From: Lachnospiraceae bacterium
GTDB taxonomy: Bacteria > Bacillota > Clostridia > Lachnospirales > Lachnospiraceae
NCBI GenBank assembly: GCA_900770785.1
Contig: CAAGLJ010000076.1
Span: forward strand, 1-64,000
DNA length: 64,000 bases
Direction of reading: 5' to 3'
The notes beneath the pieces are model-generated. The model saw only the letters and a list, made by a program, of their open reading frames with translations, made no database searches and was not told where the DNA came from. The position numbers and the translations under genes were made by a program. The number at the start of each line of letters is the position of its first letter. Position 1 is the first letter of the stretch. This document shows positions 34,104-43,111 of the stretch, piece by piece.

Positions 34104-34949
34104 ATGAATTATCAGTGGTATCCTGGTCATATGACAAAGGCAAGACGTATGATGCAGGAAGATATAAAATTAATCGATTTGTTAATCGAGCTGGTGGATG
34201 CCAGAATTCCTTTAAGCAGCCGCAATCCTGATATTAATCAGCTGGGGCAGGGAAAGGGAAGAATGGTTCTCTTAAACAAATCGGATTTGGCAGACCCGAA
34301 GGCAAATCAGAGGTGGATGGAATATTTCAAAAATCAGGGGATAACCGTAGTGGAGGTAAACTCCAAAAACAGAACCGGAATGAAAAATATCCAGCATGCT
34401 GTTGAAGAGGCCTGCCGGGAAAAAAGAGAACGAGACAGGAAGAAAGGAATTATTAACCGGCCGGTGAGGGCTATGGTAGTGGGTATTCCTAATGTGGGCA
34501 AATCCACTTTTATTAATGCCTATGCTGGGAAGGCCTGTACCAAAACCGGAAATAAACCTGGAGTAACCAAGGGAAAACAATGGATTCGTCTGGGAAAGAG
34601 TTTGGAGCTTTTAGACACCCCGGGTATTTTATGGCCCAAATTTGAAGATCAGCAGGTAGGAATGAGGCTGGCTTTCATTGGCTCAATCAAAGATGAAATC
34701 CTGATTGAAGAGGAGCTGGCTCTGGATTTGTTAAACTATTTGAAGGACAGCTATCCCACCGCAATAGAGGGACGCTATGGTTTTGGGCAAAAGGAAGAGG
34801 CCTTGGAAACTCTGGAAGAGATAGCAAAAATTCGTGGCTGCTATAAGAAGGGGCAGGAGTTGGATTATAGCAAGGCAGCCTCTATTCTGATGGATGATTT
34901 CAGGAGTGCAAGATTGGGAAGGATGACTCTGGAAGAACCCGAAAATTAA
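34104..34949 (+). CDS. rbgA: Ribosome biogenesis GTPase RbgA (YlqF)
   Basis: Circularly permuted GTPase needed for late 50S assembly. It has 281 residues. The permuted order is visible: G4 LLNKSDLAD comes first, then G1 GIPNVGKSTF, then G3 LLDTPGILWP. The N-terminus WYPGHMTKARRMM and VDARIPLSSRNP are also typical. The RNA-binding C-terminal domain is complete. The gene lies between two signal peptidase genes, with gaps of 16 and 17 bp, so all three are probably co-transcribed. Confidence 0.96.
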   Translation: MNYQWYPGHMTKARRMMQEDIKLIDLLIELVDARIPLSSRNPDINQLGQGKGRMVLLNKSDLADPKANQRWMEYFKNQGITVVEVNSKNRTGMKNIQHAVEEACREKRERDRKKGIINRPVRAMVVGIPNVGKSTFINAYAGKACTKTGNKPGVTKGKQWIRLGKSLELLDTPGILWPKFEDQQVGMRLAFIGSIKDEILIEEELALDLLNYLKDSYPTAIEGRYGFGQKEEALETLEEIAKIRGCYKKGQELDYSKAASILMDDFRSARLGRMTLEEPEN

Positions 34950-34966
34950 GGGAAGAAGGAAAAAAT

Positions 34967-35506
34967 ATGAAGAAGATAATAAAAGAAATTTTCAGTACCA
35001 GCCTTTATTTATTAGTGGTACTCATAGCCTGCTATCTGGTGGTTCGGTATGTGGGACAGCGTACACAGGTAATCGGCAGTTCCATGGAAACTACTTTAAG
35101 TGATGGGGACAACCTGATTGTGGATAAAATCAGCTATCGATTCGGTGAGCCCAGGCGTTATGACATCATCGTTTTTCCTTATCAGTATGATAAAAGTACC
35201 TTCTATATCAAACGGATTATCGGTATGCCGGGAGAAACGGTTTACATCGACCCCAGAGGAACGATTTATATTAATGGAGAGGCATTGCAGGAATCCTACG
35301 GAAGAGAGATTATCCAGTCTGCCGGATTGGCAGAAGAGGAAATCACTTTGGGTGAAGATGAGTATTTTGTACTGGGAGATAACCGGAACAACAGCAGTGA
35401 CAGCAGAGATCCCAATGTGGGCAATATTCATAAAGAGGATATTCTGGGAAAAGCCTGGATAAGAATCTGGCCTTTATCCAAAATGGAGGTTCTGGATCAT
35501 CAGTAA
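34967..35506 (+). CDS. lepB: Signal peptidase I (second copy)
   Basis: A 179-residue type I signal peptidase with a short cytosolic start and one transmembrane helix (about 10-30). The catalytic Ser is in VIGSSMETTLSDGD and the Lys in FYIKRIIGMPGETV. EYFVLGDNRNNSSDSRDP is the conserved box. It differs from the first copy in length and in the residues around the active site, so it is not a recent duplicate. Its stop lies inside a terminator hairpin. Confidence 0.94.
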   Translation: MKKIIKEIFSTSLYLLVVLIACYLVVRYVGQRTQVIGSSMETTLSDGDNLIVDKISYRFGEPRRYDIIVFPYQYDKSTFYIKRIIGMPGETVYIDPRGTIYINGEALQESYGREIIQSAGLAEEEITLGEDEYFVLGDNRNNSSDSRDPNVGNIHKEDILGKAWIRIWPLSKMEVLDHQ

Positions 35507-35524
35507 AGTCCAGACCTCTTTTTT
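35486..35524 (+). terminator. Terminator overlapping the end of the second signal peptidase gene
   Basis: GAGGTTCTGGA (35486-35496) pairs with TCCAGACCTC (35509-35518) with one bulged T, then six further T. The left arm encodes the last residues of the CDS. Confidence 0.85.
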
Positions 35525-35573
35525 ATAAAATCAGCTATTAAAGGAAGGTTATTGCCGGAAAGCAGGAATACCA

Positions 35574-36353
35574 GTGGAAGAAAAAATTGGAATAGTCAGA
35601 AAGAAGTTTGCTGAAGCAGGAATGGAAGAGCTACAGGGATTAATACAGCTTTATGAAAGAGATGAAAGAGCCGGAGTGAAACAGGAGATAAAGAAGGCGG
35701 TAAAAAAGCTGGATACCTATGAAAAGGAAAAGGAAAGAACCAAAGCCTTATGGGAGTATGAGAATTGCTACAGTGAGTATGCGTATATTTGTGGTATTGA
35801 TGAGGTGGGAAGAGGTCCGCTGGCAGGTCCAGTAGTGGCGGGAGCAGTCATCCTGCCCAGGAATTGTGGGATTTTATATATTAATGATTCCAAAAAACTC
35901 AGCAAGAGCAGGCGGGAAGAGCTGTACGAGCAGATTATGGAGCAGGCTGTGGCCGCAGCAGTAGGTTTTGCCAGTCCGGAAAGAATAGATGAAATCAACA
36001 TTCTCCAGGCCACCTATGAAGCTATGCGGGAGGCTATCAGCAAATTATCGGTTTCACCCGATATACTATTAAATGATGCGGTGACCATTCCTCAGATAGA
36101 ATGCAGGCAGATACCCATAATTAAAGGAGACAGCAAAAGCATTTCTATCGCCGCAGCCAGTATTATTGCCAAAGTAACCAGAGATCGCCTGATGGTGGAA
36201 TATGATCGGATTTTCCCGGAATATGGTTTTGCTTCTCATAAAGGGTATGGAGCAGCCAGCCATATTGAGGCTTTGAAAAAATATGGACCGACTCCTATCC
36301 ATCGACGCTCTTTCATTAAAAATTTTACTTCTGATTTGGATAAAGGGGAGTAG
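35574..36353 (+). CDS. rnhB: Ribonuclease HII
   Basis: Removes ribonucleotides from RNA-DNA hybrids. It has 259 residues. A predicted helical N-terminal extension of about 65 residues is followed by the catalytic domain with CGIDEVGRGPLAGPVVAGAVIL, then INDSKKLSKSRRE, and the later IKGDSKSISIAAASIIAKVTRDRLM. The extension is typical of Firmicutes RNase HII. The GTG start lies 6 bp after AGGAA. The next gene, ylqG, begins 2 bp after the stop. Confidence 0.95.
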   Translation: MEEKIGIVRKKFAEAGMEELQGLIQLYERDERAGVKQEIKKAVKKLDTYEKEKERTKALWEYENCYSEYAYICGIDEVGRGPLAGPVVAGAVILPRNCGILYINDSKKLSKSRREELYEQIMEQAVAAAVGFASPERIDEINILQATYEAMREAISKLSVSPDILLNDAVTIPQIECRQIPIIKGDSKSISIAAASIIAKVTRDRLMVEYDRIFPEYGFASHKGYGAASHIEALKKYGPTPIHRRSFIKNFTSDLDKGE

Positions 36354-36355
36354 CT

Positions 36356-37993
36356 ATGGCTATAGATTTATTGAACAGCTTTTTGCAAAAAGGCCAATCC
36401 GTAGCGGCACAGGCCAAAAGTGACAGTACTCATAAGACCACTCAGGCTCCGCAAAATATGCAGATCATGCGGGCTATACGTGCCTTGCAGGCGGGACAGA
36501 CGATACAGGGAGAGGTTCTTTCTGTGAAAGGGGATGAGGTACAGCTGGCGGTTTTGAATCAGATGATTCTGGATGCCAGACTGGAGCAGAGTATGAATCT
36601 TACCCCCGGAACCCTGATGGCCTTTCAGATTAAAAGCAATAACAGTGCAGGACTGTCCCTGATGCCTTTATTTACGAATACGGCAGTAGATCCTAATGCT
36701 ATGAAGGCTTTGGATATGGCAGGAATACCCTTAAATGACAGAACACTGGAAATGGTTCAGACCCTGATGCAAAGGGGACTTCCCATAGACCGCCAGTCTT
36801 TGCAGGAGGTTTATCGGGAGCTGGTGGCTTTTAAGGATGCCAGGCCGGCGGATATTATTTCTCTCAGACAAATGAATATGCCGGTTACAGCAGAAAATTT
36901 ACAGCAATTATCGCTTTATGAAAATAACCAGCACTTTCTTTCCGATACCTTTACGGAGATTGGAAAGAGTCTGGAAAACCAGTTGGCTGACTGGATACAG
37001 TCCGGGGACCTCCAGACCGCCCGGACTTTTCTGGGGCAGCTTCGGCAGATTTTTGGAGAGGTCATACAAAAAGAGCAGCCATTACAGACGGCACCTCCCG
37101 TACAGGAAGAGGGAAAGATGACCTTACCCCAGACAGAGGGGAAAGAAGTTCCTGTTCAGACTTTGGCAGAGGAAATACCGGTTCCTGAGAAAAATATGGT
37201 TATCAGCGAGAAGGCTTTTATCCAAAATGAAAACATCATAAAAGGGGAGCCGCAAAGTCCTACCCAAGACAGGACAGCGGAGGGAAAAGAGCCGACTGTC
37301 CTTCAAAATAACAGCTGGGACAGATTATTAAATCTGCTCTCCCAGCCCAGGTCAGCTTCCAAGACAGTAGCAACATTCCACAAACTTTGGGAGCAGGAAA
37401 TTAAGCCACAGCTGATGCTGGAGCCGGAACAGGTAATGGAAAAGGAAATGGTACAGGAATTTTACGAAAGGCTGTCCCGGCAGGTACAGCAGCTGGAATC
37501 CCTGGCAAATGAACATACCGGCTCTGCTGCACCCTTAGCCAAAGCGGTTCAGAATACCGCAGCCAATCTGGATTTTATGAATCAGATGAATCAGCTTCAT
37601 GCCTATATTCAGCTGCCTTTAAAGCTGGCAAACCAGGAAGCAAAAGGAGAACTGTATGTGTTTACCAATAAACGGTCTATGGCCCGGGAAGAGGGCAGAG
37701 TAACCGCCCTGCTGCATCTGGATATGGAGCATTTGGGAAGTATGGATATTTTTGTGGCACTGGAGAATCAGAAGGTAAGTACCCAGTTTTACCTGGAAAG
37801 AGAAGAATATCTGAACTTTTTGGAACAGCATATGGACAAGCTCACCAGCCGCCTGAATAAACGCGGTTATGAATGTAGTATGAAAACCTGTCTCAGACAG
37901 GAGGGAGAAGAAAGGTCGGTAGTGGAGCAGATTATTACCGGGCAGAGTCAGCCGGTTTTATTGTCCACACAGGCCTTCGATATGAGGGCATAG
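36356..37993 (+). CDS. YlqG-like protein with FliK-type C-terminal domain
   Basis: A 545-residue soluble protein. The N-terminal half is Gln-rich and variable. The last about 130 residues (HAYIQLPLKLANQEAKGELYV is positions 37599-37661; then RVTALLHLDMEHLGSMDIFV and a Glu-rich tail) resemble the C-terminal domain of the flagellar hook-length protein FliK. In B. subtilis ylqG occupies the same place after rnhB. No flagellar genes are in the window, so its role here is unknown. It is followed by an FlhB-like orphan, which supports an export-related origin. Confidence 0.72.
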   Translation: MAIDLLNSFLQKGQSVAAQAKSDSTHKTTQAPQNMQIMRAIRALQAGQTIQGEVLSVKGDEVQLAVLNQMILDARLEQSMNLTPGTLMAFQIKSNNSAGLSLMPLFTNTAVDPNAMKALDMAGIPLNDRTLEMVQTLMQRGLPIDRQSLQEVYRELVAFKDARPADIISLRQMNMPVTAENLQQLSLYENNQHFLSDTFTEIGKSLENQLADWIQSGDLQTARTFLGQLRQIFGEVIQKEQPLQTAPPVQEEGKMTLPQTEGKEVPVQTLAEEIPVPEKNMVISEKAFIQNENIIKGEPQSPTQDRTAEGKEPTVLQNNSWDRLLNLLSQPRSASKTVATFHKLWEQEIKPQLMLEPEQVMEKEMVQEFYERLSRQVQQLESLANEHTGSAAPLAKAVQNTAANLDFMNQMNQLHAYIQLPLKLANQEAKGELYVFTNKRSMAREEGRVTALLHLDMEHLGSMDIFVALENQKVSTQFYLEREEYLNFLEQHMDKLTSRLNKRGYECSMKTCLRQEGEERSVVEQIITGQSQPVLLSTQAFDMRA

Positions 37994-38011
37994 AGGATAG
38001 TGAGAGGAAGA

Positions 38012-38362
38012 ATGGAAAAAAAGGAAAAATTAAAGCAGGCCATAGCCCTGGAATATGATCCTGCGGAGGATGCCCCCAAGATTATTGCCTCGGGAAGAGG
38101 ACTCCTTGCAGAGAGAATCATTGAAAGGGCCAAAGAGGCCAGTGTTCCCATTCATCAGGATGATCAGCTGGCCAACACCCTTTCCCGTCTGGATATCGGA
38201 GATATGATTCCGCCACAGCTGTATGAAGTGGTTGCAGAAATTCTGGTTTTCGTAGATGCTATGGATAAAATCAGAAGCAAAGGCTTTGATACCAGACCGT
38301 CCAAAGACCCTTCACCGGGTAAAGGACAAAACCGTTCCCGGGGAAGAACGGGAAAACTTTAG
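38012..38362 (+). CDS. FlhB C-terminus-like protein (YlqH)
   Basis: A 116-residue soluble protein matching only the part of FlhB/EscU after its self-cleavage site: QAIALEYDPAEDAPKIIASG, then ERIIERAKEASVPIHQDD, then the end of the domain. There are no membrane helices and no NPTH cleavage motif. B. subtilis ylqH is the homologue in the same position. ATG 38012 lies 4 bp after AGAGG. The tail after residue 95 is basic and low-complexity. The function of these orphans is not established. Confidence 0.82.
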   Translation: MEKKEKLKQAIALEYDPAEDAPKIIASGRGLLAERIIERAKEASVPIHQDDQLANTLSRLDIGDMIPPQLYEVVAEILVFVDAMDKIRSKGFDTRPSKDPSPGKGQNRSRGRTGKL

Positions 38363-38398
38363 CCGTTATAAAGAAGGCCGGAAGAGAGGCAAAAGCAG

Positions 38399-38752
38399 AT
38401 GAATAGACGAAAGCTGGGCTTCTCCTATGAGAAAATTGCCTGTCAGTATCTTGAGGAACAGGGCTTAAAGATTTTGGAAATGAATTATCATATTCGCCAG
38501 GGAGAAGTGGATATTATTGCCAGAGAAGGGAATGTACTGGTCTTTCTTGAGGTAAAATACAGAAGGGATGAGCGTTATGGGCATCCTGCGGAGGCGGTTA
38601 CTCCAGCCAAACAAAAGAAGATATGTCTGGTGGCAAAACACTATTGCTACAACAGACATTTCGATGGAGCAGTAAGATTCGATCTGGTCAGTCTTTGCGG
38701 TGAGGAAATTATCTGGTATAGGGATGCATTTCCCTATACAGGGGATGATTAA
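38399..38752 (+). CDS. YraN family (UPF0102) nuclease-fold protein
   Basis: A 117-residue protein of the restriction-endonuclease-like fold. The motif GEVDIIAREGNVLVFLEVKYR contains the D...ExK catalytic pattern; YEKIACQYLEEQGLKILEMN precedes it. Family members are widespread and often near rnhB, but the substrate is not known. A role in DNA recombination or repair is inferred only from the fold. Confidence 0.92.
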   Translation: MNRRKLGFSYEKIACQYLEEQGLKILEMNYHIRQGEVDIIAREGNVLVFLEVKYRRDERYGHPAEAVTPAKQKKICLVAKHYCYNRHFDGAVRFDLVSLCGEEIIWYRDAFPYTGDD

Positions 38753-38817
38753 GCAGAAGACTATGCCGGAAGACAATATGTTTTTTCAGTGTAAAAGGCT
38801 TTGAAATGGAGGTAGGA

Positions 38818-39660
38818 ATGAAGATAGCAAAGGGGCAAAGGATGCTTCCCCAGTCCCGAACACAGGGGGAGACAGAGTATTTGATTTTTCCGAAACTGGA
38901 AAAGACCAAAGTGGTGGAGCACCTTTTTTCCACACGATTGGGCGGTGTCAGTAAGGAGCATTTAAGCTCCATGAATTTAAGCTTTACCCGGGGAGACCGG
39001 GAAGAATATGTGAGGGAAAATTATCGTCGGATAGCTGCTGTACTTAACTGCCAAGTCGACGATTTTGTTTTTTCTCACCAGACCCATACCACAAATGTAA
39101 GAGTCGTAACCTCTCAGGATAAGGGAAAGGGACTGACAAAGCCTTTGGATTATCAGGATGTGGACGGTCTGGTAACAAAGGAAGAAGGGCTGGTGCTTTC
39201 CACTTTTTATGCAGACTGTGTGCCCCTGTTTTTCGTAGACCCTGCAGCCAGAGTAATCGGCCTAAGCCATTCCGGCTGGCGGGGGACGGTAGGACGCATA
39301 GGGGCAAAAACCATAGAGCTGATGGTAGAGCAGGGAGCAGACCGAAAGAATATACGGGCAGCTATCGGCCCTTCTATCTGCCAAAGCTGCTATGAGGTTG
39401 GTGAAGATGTAGCCCAGTCTTTTATGACGCAGTTTGGAGGGCAGGAAGAAGAAATTCTTGTATCTAAGGGGAAGGGGAAATACCTGCTGGATCTTTGGAA
39501 GGCCAATAAGATTGTGTTGGATGAAGCAGGGATATTGCCTGAACACATGGAAATAACCAATCTCTGTACCTGCTGTAATCCCCAGTATCTGTTTTCCCAC
39601 AGGGCAAGTAAGGGGATGAGGGGCAATATGGGAGCCTTTTTGAAATTAAAAAAATCTTAA
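38818..39660 (+). CDS. pgeF: Purine nucleoside phosphorylase/laccase-domain protein PgeF (YfiH)
   Basis: A 280-residue member of the DUF152/YfiH family. Zinc-site residues are seen in FVFSHQTHTTNV, TFYADCVPLFFVDP and LSHSGWRGTVGRIG, and GPSICQSCYEVG follows. Relatives act on purine nucleosides or edit peptidoglycan precursors; older databases call them polyphenol oxidases. ATG 38818 has GGAGG upstream; the ATG at 38806 is inside that Shine-Dalgarno sequence. The exact reaction here is not decided by sequence. Confidence 0.9.
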   Translation: MKIAKGQRMLPQSRTQGETEYLIFPKLEKTKVVEHLFSTRLGGVSKEHLSSMNLSFTRGDREEYVRENYRRIAAVLNCQVDDFVFSHQTHTTNVRVVTSQDKGKGLTKPLDYQDVDGLVTKEEGLVLSTFYADCVPLFFVDPAARVIGLSHSGWRGTVGRIGAKTIELMVEQGADRKNIRAAIGPSICQSCYEVGEDVAQSFMTQFGGQEEEILVSKGKGKYLLDLWKANKIVLDEAGILPEHMEITNLCTCCNPQYLFSHRASKGMRGNMGAFLKLKKS

Positions 39661-39768
39661 TATTTGTAATCCCTTTCTCTTAAAGAAGGGGGGATACAAT
39701 AAAGAGGAATGAAGGAAAAGATAAGAGTGGGAAAAACGTACAAATCTATTCATAAAAGAGGATAAAAC

Positions 39769-40461
39769 ATGAACAGAATTCTGGTATGTGATGATGAGAG
39801 AGAAATTGTAGATGCTATTGAGATTTATCTGCTGCAGGAAGGATATCAGGTAGTAAAAGCCTATAATGGCGAAGAAGCACTGGAAATTTTGAAAAAGGAA
39901 GAGATACATCTTTTGATCATGGATATTATGATGCCCGGGCTGGATGGAATTCGCACCACCATGAAGATTCGTGAAAACAGCAGTATTCCTATTATTTTTC
40001 TGTCTGCCAAATCCCAGGATGCAGATAAAATACTGGGTCTCAATATCGGTGCGGATGATTATATTACCAAGCCCTTTAATCCTCTGGAGCTGGTAGCCAG
40101 AGCAAAGTCACAGTTAAGGCGCTATACTCAGCTGGGTAATCTGGCGGTAGAGAATAAGCAGATTTATCAGGCAGGGGGGCTTGTGATTAATGATGATACC
40201 AAAGAGGTTACAGTGGATGGCGAAGGGGTAAAGCTTACACCCATTGAGTATAATATTCTTCTTTTACTGGTGAAGAATCAGGGAAGGGTATTTTCCATTC
40301 AGCAGATTTATGAAAACATATGGGAAGAAGAAGCCATAGGAGCGGATAATACGGTGGCAGTACATATTCGGCATATTCGTGAAAAAATTGAGATAAATCC
40401 CAGGGAGCCCCGTTATCTTAAGGTAGTATGGGGAGTTGGATACAAAATAGAGAAGCAGTAG
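39769..40461 (+). CDS. OmpR-family response regulator
   Basis: A 230-residue two-component regulator. The receiver domain (1-120) has acidic pocket CDDERE, phosphoacceptor D52 in IMDIMMPGLDG and the Lys in DYITKPFNP. The winged-helix DNA-binding domain (about 135-230) has LTPIEYNILLLLVKNQGRVFS and VAVHIRHIREKIE. It resembles VanR-type regulators. The sensor gene starts 18 bp after its stop. The 108 bp upstream contains an imperfect inverted repeat (ATCCCTTTCT/AGAAGGGGGGAT, 39669-39695) and no recognisable promoter. Targets are unknown. Confidence 0.95.
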   Translation: MNRILVCDDEREIVDAIEIYLLQEGYQVVKAYNGEEALEILKKEEIHLLIMDIMMPGLDGIRTTMKIRENSSIPIIFLSAKSQDADKILGLNIGADDYITKPFNPLELVARAKSQLRRYTQLGNLAVENKQIYQAGGLVINDDTKEVTVDGEGVKLTPIEYNILLLLVKNQGRVFSIQQIYENIWEEEAIGADNTVAVHIRHIREKIEINPREPRYLKVVWGVGYKIEKQ

Positions 40462-40479
40462 AGGAAAGGTTTGGAAGTG

Positions 40480-42972
40480 ATGAGGAAAAAGAGTTTAAGC
40501 AGCAAAAAAAGAGAGTTTCTTTTGTTTTTGGAAAGGATACTGGTGGTGCTGATGGCAGTCAGTATGTCGGTTGTTTTTGTGAATTCCTTTCTCACCATTT
40601 CTACATCCTATGGAACCGATTATCACTACACAGTATCCCTGCTGGAGAGGGAAAGGGAGTTTGAGGACAAAAGTATTTTCCAGACACTGGCAAAGGGAAA
40701 CATGGAGCAGATTACCCGATATGTGGTGATCCGGCATCAGCTGGAAACCAACGGGAAATATGATCCTCATAAGGTGATTGACATTGCAGAATTTGCCAAT
40801 CGCTCAGACACTGTCGTTAAGGAACAGCCTACCGCCAGATTTTATCTGGATGATTTGATTAAATGGGGCAATTACGGTTTTACCTACAATAAAGTCATTG
40901 GCAGCTGGAGCGAGTTGAACAGACTGTTTGCCGGCAACAAAGCTGTCTATACGAAAGAAACCTTACCGGGAGTGGAAGAGTATAATGGGGGCAGTGAGGA
41001 GAATGCCTTTTCGTTGGGACTTGAGCATACGGAGGATGAACAGTATGCCATGGAACTTCTGGTTTCACGTTATAAAACGGTGGATGGAAAGGATTTGATG
41101 CAGTGTGCCACAAATGTGGAGGAATATGAAGAACTGAAGGATAGCCTGATTCTGTCAGCCAAAAGTCTTTTTAATAACTATACAGAGTATATGAAGATGC
41201 AGCAGCAGTATGCACAGGGTAATACCAATATGGGCTATTGTTTTCGGATTCAGGGAGAGAAGGGGCTGATATATTATACCAGCAGCGATTTGGATTTGGC
41301 CAATAAAACGGTTGATGATATTACTGCCGGCATCAAAGAACTGGGAGGAAAATTTCTCTATTTTAATCCGGACAAGCTGCAGATTAATACTAACATGAAT
41401 TTTACGGCTGCACAGATTAGAAATATCATGAAAGAATATGAGTATTCTTTTGGCGATAACACCAGAGTCTGGTTTTGGATAGATACAGACTACCCCGTGC
41501 AGGATGACTTTTATTATGCCAGAGAGACCCTGAACCGCTTTCTTCCCTATTTTTGGATATTAACTGCCTGTGGAGCCGGAGCCTTTGTGCTGTCAATACT
41601 TATTCTGGTATATCTTGGTTATAAGGAGGGAAGAAAAGCAGGAGGGGACAAAGAAACAGGCTGGGTAATTTTAAAACAGGACAGGCTGTATCTGGAGATA
41701 TGGGCATTACTGGTGCTTATTCCCCAAGTTGGTCTGCTTCGTCTCTCCCTGAGTCTGATGGGGGGCTATAGGGCCGGGACAATCAGTTATAACTGGCTGC
41801 CGGTAGCATTTGGTCTGTTTGCCTTTATTATAAATGAATGTGGAATACGATTCTATTTCAGTCTCCTGCGGCGAATTAAAGCAAGGGCAGTATGGAGGAC
41901 AACCCTTCTTTACAAAATCATAGTGGAAGGAAAGAGATTCATACTCAGAACCTGTGATAATGGAAGTCTGGTAGCCAGAACCTGGATTCCCTACCTTATT
42001 TTTCTTATGATAAACCTGATTCTTGTACTTCTTGGCGTAGGCGGTGTGATTGGTGCATTCATACTGGATATGCTGGTGGGAATCTATCTTTATCGCAATA
42101 GCAGTGATCGGGAAAAGATTATTCAAGGCATTGAAATGATAAAAGACGGAAAAGTCAGGCACCGGATTGATACTACCCATTTGCATGGGGAAAATCTCAA
42201 GCTGGCAAACTCGGTAAACAGCATTGGAACGGGAATTCATAAGGCTGTGGAAACCAGCATGAAGGATGAAAAGCTGAAAACGGATTTGATCACGAATGTA
42301 TCTCATGACATTAAAACTCCTCTGACTTCCATTATTACGTATGTAGATCTGTTGAAGAGAGAGAATATTTCAGACGGCAGGATAGCTTCTTATTTGGATA
42401 TCCTTGACAATAAATCACAGCGCTTGAAGCAGCTGATTGATGATTTGGTGGAGGCCTCTAAAATTTCTTCCGGCAATATCAGTATCCAGTTGGAAACCAT
42501 TGATTTTGTGGAGCTGGTACGACAGGCTTTAGGAGAATTCTGTGAGAAATTTGAGGACAGACAGCTTCAGGTGGTGACGAGACTTCCTGACAGTCCCATG
42601 CTTGCTCAGGCTGACAGCAGCCAGCTATGGAGAGTGTTGGAGAATCTTTTCCAGAATATTTCCAAATATGCTATGGTGGGTACCAGGGTCTATGTGGAAA
42701 TGGAGGAGATTGAAGAGGAAAAAGAAAAAAAGGTCAGATTTTCCGCTAAGAATATTTCTGACCGCTTCCTGGAAGTACAGGCAGAAGAGCTGACGGAACG
42801 TTTTATTCGGGGGGATCAATCCCGACAGACGGAGGGCAGTGGTCTGGGGCTGTCTATTGCCAAGAACCTGATAGAAGCCCAGGGAGGCAGGTTTGAGATT
42901 CAGGTAGATGGAGATCTGTTTAAGGCAATCATTACCTTTCCATTAGAAGAGTGTGAAAAGAAATCTGAATAA
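40480..42972 (+). CDS. Large multi-pass sensor histidine kinase
   Basis: An 830-residue membrane kinase. One N-terminal helix (about 15-40) is followed by an extracellular region of about 310 residues without a recognised domain. Then come four or five transmembrane helices (about 350-560). The kinase core has H609 in TNVSHDIKTPLTSI, the N box LENLFQNISKYA and the G box GSGLGLSIAKNL. The region is much longer than in VanS-type kinases. It is paired with the regulator just upstream. ATG 40480 lies 10 bp after AGGAAAGG; a TTG at 40471 is the alternative. The stimulus is unknown. Confidence 0.93.
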   Translation: MRKKSLSSKKREFLLFLERILVVLMAVSMSVVFVNSFLTISTSYGTDYHYTVSLLEREREFEDKSIFQTLAKGNMEQITRYVVIRHQLETNGKYDPHKVIDIAEFANRSDTVVKEQPTARFYLDDLIKWGNYGFTYNKVIGSWSELNRLFAGNKAVYTKETLPGVEEYNGGSEENAFSLGLEHTEDEQYAMELLVSRYKTVDGKDLMQCATNVEEYEELKDSLILSAKSLFNNYTEYMKMQQQYAQGNTNMGYCFRIQGEKGLIYYTSSDLDLANKTVDDITAGIKELGGKFLYFNPDKLQINTNMNFTAAQIRNIMKEYEYSFGDNTRVWFWIDTDYPVQDDFYYARETLNRFLPYFWILTACGAGAFVLSILILVYLGYKEGRKAGGDKETGWVILKQDRLYLEIWALLVLIPQVGLLRLSLSLMGGYRAGTISYNWLPVAFGLFAFIINECGIRFYFSLLRRIKARAVWRTTLLYKIIVEGKRFILRTCDNGSLVARTWIPYLIFLMINLILVLLGVGGVIGAFILDMLVGIYLYRNSSDREKIIQGIEMIKDGKVRHRIDTTHLHGENLKLANSVNSIGTGIHKAVETSMKDEKLKTDLITNVSHDIKTPLTSIITYVDLLKRENISDGRIASYLDILDNKSQRLKQLIDDLVEASKISSGNISIQLETIDFVELVRQALGEFCEKFEDRQLQVVTRLPDSPMLAQADSSQLWRVLENLFQNISKYAMVGTRVYVEMEEIEEEKEKKVRFSAKNISDRFLEVQAEELTERFIRGDQSRQTEGSGLGLSIAKNLIEAQGGRFEIQVDGDLFKAIITFPLEECEKKSE

Positions 42973-43002
42973 AGAATATCCTACAGCATCCTGAATTCAT
43001 GT

Positions 43003-43031
43003 GGAGAATACCCGGAATACGGGTATTCTCC
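43003..43031. terminator. Palindrome between the convergent kinase and prs genes
   Basis: GGAGAATACCCG (43003-43014) and CGGGTATTCTCC (43020-43031) are perfect 12 bp arms around GAATA. No T tract follows on either strand. Its position between convergent genes suggests a shared transcription stop or mRNA-end hairpin. Confidence 0.6.
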
Positions 43032-43111
43032 GGCGTGATTTCGATATATTTTAAGCATATGCCTTTAAACTTTCCGGGGAAGTACTTTCTGGTACGGCCT
43101 TATAAGCTTCT

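Noticed and set aside
39669..39695. Inverted repeat before the response regulator, considered as a terminator for pgeF
   Set aside because: Stem pairing is imperfect and no T tract follows; left as a possible operator mentioned with the regulator.
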